Shown here piece by piece: positions 59,300-64,000 of a DNA stretch of 64,000 nt. Source of the DNA: Salarias fasciatus. Its lineage: Eukaryota > Chordata > Actinopteri > Blenniiformes > Blenniidae. The notes beneath the pieces are model-generated. The model did not search any database. It saw nothing but the letters and a program-made list of their open reading frames with translations, and was not told the origin of the DNA. The stretch covers positions 36,064,498 through 36,128,497 of the forward strand of contig NC_043758.1 in assembly GCF_902148845.1 (NCBI RefSeq), written 5' to 3'. Every line of letters starts with the position of its first letter. The first letter of the stretch is position 1. The translations under genes were made by a program, and so were the position numbers.

Positions 59300-62200
59300 A
59301 TTGTTGACTTATTACCCTGTGGTGCTTTCTTGTCATTGTTTTTTTTTTCGTGGAAACTGGCTCGTTTGGACTGGAACTGCTTCTCCGCAGCAGTGAATTA
59401 AAAAGCCGTTCCTGCACAAGAACACAAGGTTTCCACTTCACACAGTTTATGAAGTTTAGTTTGTGAAACTTTTTTTAATTTACGTTCCTGCATTTGAATG
59501 TTTTTAAATCAAAATTCAAAGAATATATTAATGCAGTGCTAAATTGTGCTACTTTTTAGCTTCTGTGTGTAACTTTAGATCGTGGTCATAATAAAAGTGC
59601 TCCTTTTTCATATATATAGGGGAAGTTTGTAAAATGTGAAGCTATATTTTATTTCATACCAATAAAATCGAAGAAAGTTTATTTGCACAGCATCATTCAA
59701 ACACACGGCAATTCAACCTGCTTCATGAAGAGAAAGAAAAATTCTGCTAAAAATAAAACAAGACAGAAAACCAAAGAGCAAATAAAAGAAAAAAAAGGAA
59801 TTAAAATGCTTAAGAAATGTAAAATGTATTTAGTGCATTTTGTAAAATGAAATGTAGGTTTAATTCAAAGGTGGAAAAGTCTGTGAAACAGCAGCTAAAC
59901 TCGTGAAGTTGGAGGTTTGTGATCTATTGACAAGTTCCTGATGCCAGGTCTGTAATTACTGTTTAACTGAAAGAGGTTAATCAGTTATTCCCATCAGCGG
60001 CGGAGCGAGGAAGTGTTTCCTCAAACAGGAAACCTCTTATCAGTCTTTCACGATCCTGAAGTGTGATCGGTGTGATCGAACCTCCAGAGTAAAAGCAGAT
60101 GCTCTTGTGGTTCCGTGTTGAACGGAACGCTCTGTGTGTTATCCACACGTTGAAGCTGGAGGCCAGGCGTTCGCTGTACTGTCGGGTTGTTGGACGCTCT
60201 CCTGGAGCAGTAAATCAATCCCTATAGCAACAACTGTGTGAGACCTTCACTCAGATGAAGAGTTGGAACTGCATAACCGCTGCGGCGGCCTCGTCGGAGC
60301 CGTTTACCCATATGGCTCAGCGAGCCACACATTGGCAGCGCGTCTGTGTTGTCAACGAGCCACGGAAGAGTCGTCACGCAAATACCCTCTTCAGCGACTG
60401 AGCGTGTAACATCCTGCAGTTTACAGTAATACTACGGCCGCAGGATGGAGCAGCAAGCCGACGGCTGAACGGACCGAAATCTGCAGACGTCAGAGGAGAA
60501 CTTTATACACCTGGCTGTTGGACATGTTCGTATGTGGGCCAAAGTGACAGAGCTGGGTCACCGAGGTTTTGGACATTGGGAGAAAACTGAAGAAAGAGCA
60601 TGAAAACTCACAAAAAAAATCAGGTTGATTCAGTCTACTTGTTCATAATATTTTGGCTGATCTGTGTGCAGCAGAATGGACTGTTTGGGTTGTTTCTGCC
60701 TGTTGCAGGTACTGAAATTATTCTGGACGGTTGCAGTGAAATGTAAAAAATACAAAAAAAAATAAATAAATCTCAAATTGAAACAAAGCAAATGAGAAAA
60801 AGTGCAGTGCAGCCCAAATTAACAGCTTGTGTGTCATTTCTGACTCTGCCAGCCGGTGGATTGGCTGCTGACGGAGTCGACTCATGGTTCATGTCTGCAG
60901 AGAAGCAGCAGGAGGGAAGGTGGAGGGAGTCACTCACTGGCGCACAGGTTGAGTTCAGGCCTGACGAGACACTGTTGGTTACAGTGATGGAATCGTCAAT
61001 AAAATACAGAAACAAGATTTTTTTTTTTGTTTTATCATCACTATTAATTTCAAAGTGTGACCACAGGACCGACGTTGTGTCGAGGCCTCGGGCGACGGCA
61101 CGAGCGCGGAGCAGCTTGTGTAACCTGTGAGCTTCGTGCCGCGGCTACGTGACGTCTGAGAGGCGAAATCTGTGGAAACAAGAGCCGAGAAAGCAGACAA
61201 ATTAAAGGACAAGCGACTGATGAATAATTCCTGAAGACAGACCGAGGTCAGAGTGGATGAAACGAGATACTTCATGGAGGAGACCGAACGGCTGCTGCTG
61301 CTGCGCTTCAGCGGCACGATTTCCTCATACTTTCAGAGCTCAAGGGTTTGTTTTAACATCACCGCGTCTCAGGATTCATTTGAAACTCCATTTGTGGGCA
61401 GTGGTGAAGGAAAAAAAGGCCTGAATAACTGAAATGATTAAGGAATCAAAGGCAGCCTGTTTCACTCACGCTCTGAATAGTGTTAAAAATAAGACGTATC
61501 ATGATGGTCACACTTCGCTCACGCTTGAAAAGCGAAGTGCGTCAGAGGCCTGTCTGCGTCTCCACTGAACCTTCACTGCTCCTGTTGTTTCTCCCGTCGG
61601 CGCCTCGCCTCCACCCCCCCGCCGTACCTGCCTGCTTTCTGTTTCACCGCCTCTGGCTGCCTTCATCCGTCTTCCCACACAGAGCCGGAGCTCAGGGCCG
61701 GGGCGCCGAGATCAGCGGCAGGACGGAGAAACTCACCCCCACTGCTGGAGAAATTACAAACGCATCGGCCTTACTCGGTCATTCGTCTAAAATGTGGCCT
61801 TAAAATATGCGACTGATAAAAAGTGCTTGAATCACACTGGATTTCTCTTTCTGTTGGACTTGTTCAGTGAACCTCAACTTTCCAAGTCACATTCAAATCC
61901 TGACATCTGAACGCTGTGAAAAAGATCCTGTCACTTTCACTTCCTTGTGTTTTATTTTTATCCCTCTGCTGTCCACCGGCTCCATTCAGCCCCTCTCAGG
62001 TTCAATCTGAAAAACACACCAATAGCCTGAAGTGCACCAAACAGACTGTTGTGTTGGCTCGGGCTGGAAATACCACCTCCTTTGTTGGGAACGTGGCTCT
62101 CTCATTGATGCGGCGAGTGTTTGTGCTGTGCGGAGGCCTCATAGACTGCGAGATGACCAGTGGGTGGACTTAACGCTGGCATAACAAGCAGGGGGATGAC

Positions 62201-63952
62201 TCACACGCAAACATCAGGGATGTTGGTAATATTAGAAAAAGAGAGAGAGAGAAAAAAAGTGCCACATTCATGTGTTAATAGCAGCAACTGGTCACGTGGG
62301 CCACATTCACACGGCGTGTAGGTTGAAGTGTGTGGCGTGATTATCTGGAGAGGCAGTCCTTGAAACACGGCCGGCTGCTGCGTACGAGGAAAGCGTCAGC
62401 CTCCTATTGTTTATTTTCCAGAGAGCAAAGCTCTCAGAGGCAGCAGCTCTTTGCATGCTGTCCAGTCTTGATTTCCATAACCTTCACGCCACAGCAGAGG
62501 AAGCAGCGGTGGAGGATGGGAGGGAACCGGCGCTCAGCCGGCTGCAGCGCTGATGCTGCTCTGCTTCAGAAACAGACTCAGCGTCGTCTTCATGTTCATG
62601 GGAGGACGTCACAATGTTTTCACACACCTCTGGTTTGGAAACAGAAGGATGGAATCAGTTCTGAGAAACCACTTGTTCATTATTCCTGTCCAGTGTAAAC
62701 ATGATCTGTACGATGAAGAAACCCAGAACAGAACGAGTTCAAATACTGTCAGGACTGTCTTTCTCTTTCAGTCCAGTTATGCCTCCTTATGTAACATACA
62801 TGACTGCGTTACTCCTGCGTTATGTAACCCTTCATGTTCACAGAGACGCAGTTTCCCACTGAGATGCTGGTCACATAGACGGACTGACCAACTGAAGGAA
62901 CACAACAGGTGCTTGATCCAGTGGGCCAATAAATGTCCTGGTTCAGTCAGAAATGGTGTTTAAACTGTCCTCCTCGTCCTGCTGGTCACATTTTGACTTC
63001 ATTAAATCCACTGAGTCTCATCAGCAGGATGGACAGAGGTCTAGAGAGACCAGAGGAGCCCAGAAAGACACAGATCTAGACTGGAAGAGTCCAGAAGGAC
63101 AGAGATCTAGAGGATCTAGAGGGACTGGAAGAGTCCAGACAGACAGAAAAGTGGACTTGGTCCTTGGACCTCTTCCCTCACTGATGGAGGGAAGAGTCCT
63201 GTGGAACCAGGTGATCATTGACACATTGAAAGGAGGTGAGAGGCTCTAAGTGTCCCATCAGAACCATCAGAAAGCCTTTCCATCTCCGTGGTCTGCATGC
63301 TGGACCTCCTGAACGCACCACCAGGCAGAGACAAAACCCTAAACCCTCAGCTGAGTGTGTGTAGGTTCATAACTCTGTATCCACAGCCTCACAGACTGAG
63401 GTCCTTCAAGTAGAGCGGGAGGAAGCTGGAATCAATGCTCAGGGGGAACATGAAGTCAGACACTGACGTGTTTTCTGGCATACCCACCGCTATTGCTGGT
63501 TTTTGATTCTATGAATGGTTAAAAATGAGAATATTCCCTTCTTAAATCTCTACTCCCACAGCATGATATCACAGTCACATGAACGCCAGAAATTTTCCAT
63601 ATACTTCACCCTGAAAGCCAAACACCCCAAAACCCCAAAACCCTCCTGTGAGTAGTGCAGGCCGTCTGTGCAGTTCCACAGTTTGACCACAGGAGGGCAA
63701 TCTTTCTCTGTATGGTAATAAGCTGTTGCAGCGGAGAAGCTGGAACCAGTTTGGAAATCCTCACACCTTGAGCTTCACTCAGTTTAAAATACTGTCTGTC
63801 ATGTCTTCATCTCACAGTGAGTTCATTCTGATAGATTTTATCAGCGAACATCTGAATATTCTGCCACGTTTATGTGTGATGATAAGCAGCTGTCAGAAAG
63901 TGTAATAAGCATTAAGACCAAAATTAACAAATATGTGTCTCTTCATCTTCTC
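59300..63952. other. Intergenic, no gene recognised
   Basis: About 4.65 kb of moderately AT-rich DNA. Open frames up to 136 codons occur but none resembles a known family or shows exon-like boundaries in series. An AG-rich run (about 62237-62260) and the minisatellite near 63033 are the only repeats I see before the window edge. It could be the intron or flank of a gene beyond the window. Confidence 0.55.
63033..63147. repeat. Degenerate minisatellite
   Basis: Units of about 31-44 bases share the cores GATCTAGA and CTGGAAGAGTCCAGA. The latter occurs exactly at 63081-63095 and 63125-63139, 44 bases apart. Confidence 0.7.
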
Positions 63953-64000
63953 CAGTGTTTACCAACATTGGGCCGAGGCCCCCACTACAGGTCACAGGGG
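63953..64000 (+). mobile_element. Start of a hAT DNA transposon (terminal inverted repeat)
   Basis: The sequence from CAGTGTTTACCAACATTGGG onward, with a GGCCCCCACTAC and GGTCACAGGGG continuation, follows the pattern of hAT terminal inverted repeats in fish (CAGTG opening, G-rich core, GGTCnCAGGGG). The element runs off the window. The eight bases before it (ATCTTCTC) would be the target duplication if the other end matches. Confidence 0.55.

Noticed and set aside
62330-62963. Overlapping 122- and 136-codon frames near the right end
   Set aside because: They overlap in different frames, lack family similarity and show no splice structure; likely chance.

Overview
The window is vertebrate chromosomal DNA, most likely from a ray-finned (teleost) fish. 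The genes are intron-rich with GT-AG boundaries, CA/GT microsatellites are abundant, introns and intergenic gaps are much shorter than in mammals, and a LINE tail ends in a tetranucleotide repeat of the kind common in fish. I cannot name the species. There are no rRNA or tRNA genes, CRISPR arrays, operons or retroviral/LTR elements that I can support.

Eight protein-coding genes can be read exon by exon, in phase from end to end. From left to right they are: nxn (nucleoredoxin, 3' seven coding exons, + strand, 1052-14813); mrm3 (mitochondrial 16S rRNA 2'-O-methyltransferase, - strand, 16563-20320); glod4 (+, 20834-22963), divergent from mrm3 across a 513 bp gap; bltp2/KIAA0100 (bridge-like lipid transfer protein, 39 coding exons, 2236 aa, +, 25554-38674); rskr/SgK494 (AGC-like kinase, +, 39939-44570); aldoc (aldolase C, +, 46920-48931); srsf1 (splicing factor, +, 51474-54012); and dynll2 (LC8 dynein light chain 2, 89 aa, +, 56490-57847). 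The last ~4.7 kb shows no recognisable gene. It holds a short minisatellite and, at the very edge, what looks like the terminal inverted repeat of a hAT DNA transposon.

The genes do not form one pathway. They are three small linkage groups that lie apart on human chromosome 17 (NXN-MRM3-GLOD4, KIAA0100-RSKR-ALDOC and SRSF1-DYNLL2), here packed into 57 kb. The unusual points are mostly about gene architecture. They include two GC-AG introns in bltp2, long TG repeats directly against splice acceptors in bltp2 and rskr, a 10-codon first exon of rskr beside a perfect E2F motif, a TISU-like start codon in mrm3, and an srsf1 3' region with a splice-acceptor-like site and long poly-C tracts. I did not find a wholly new biological system. 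The findings below are the places I would check first.
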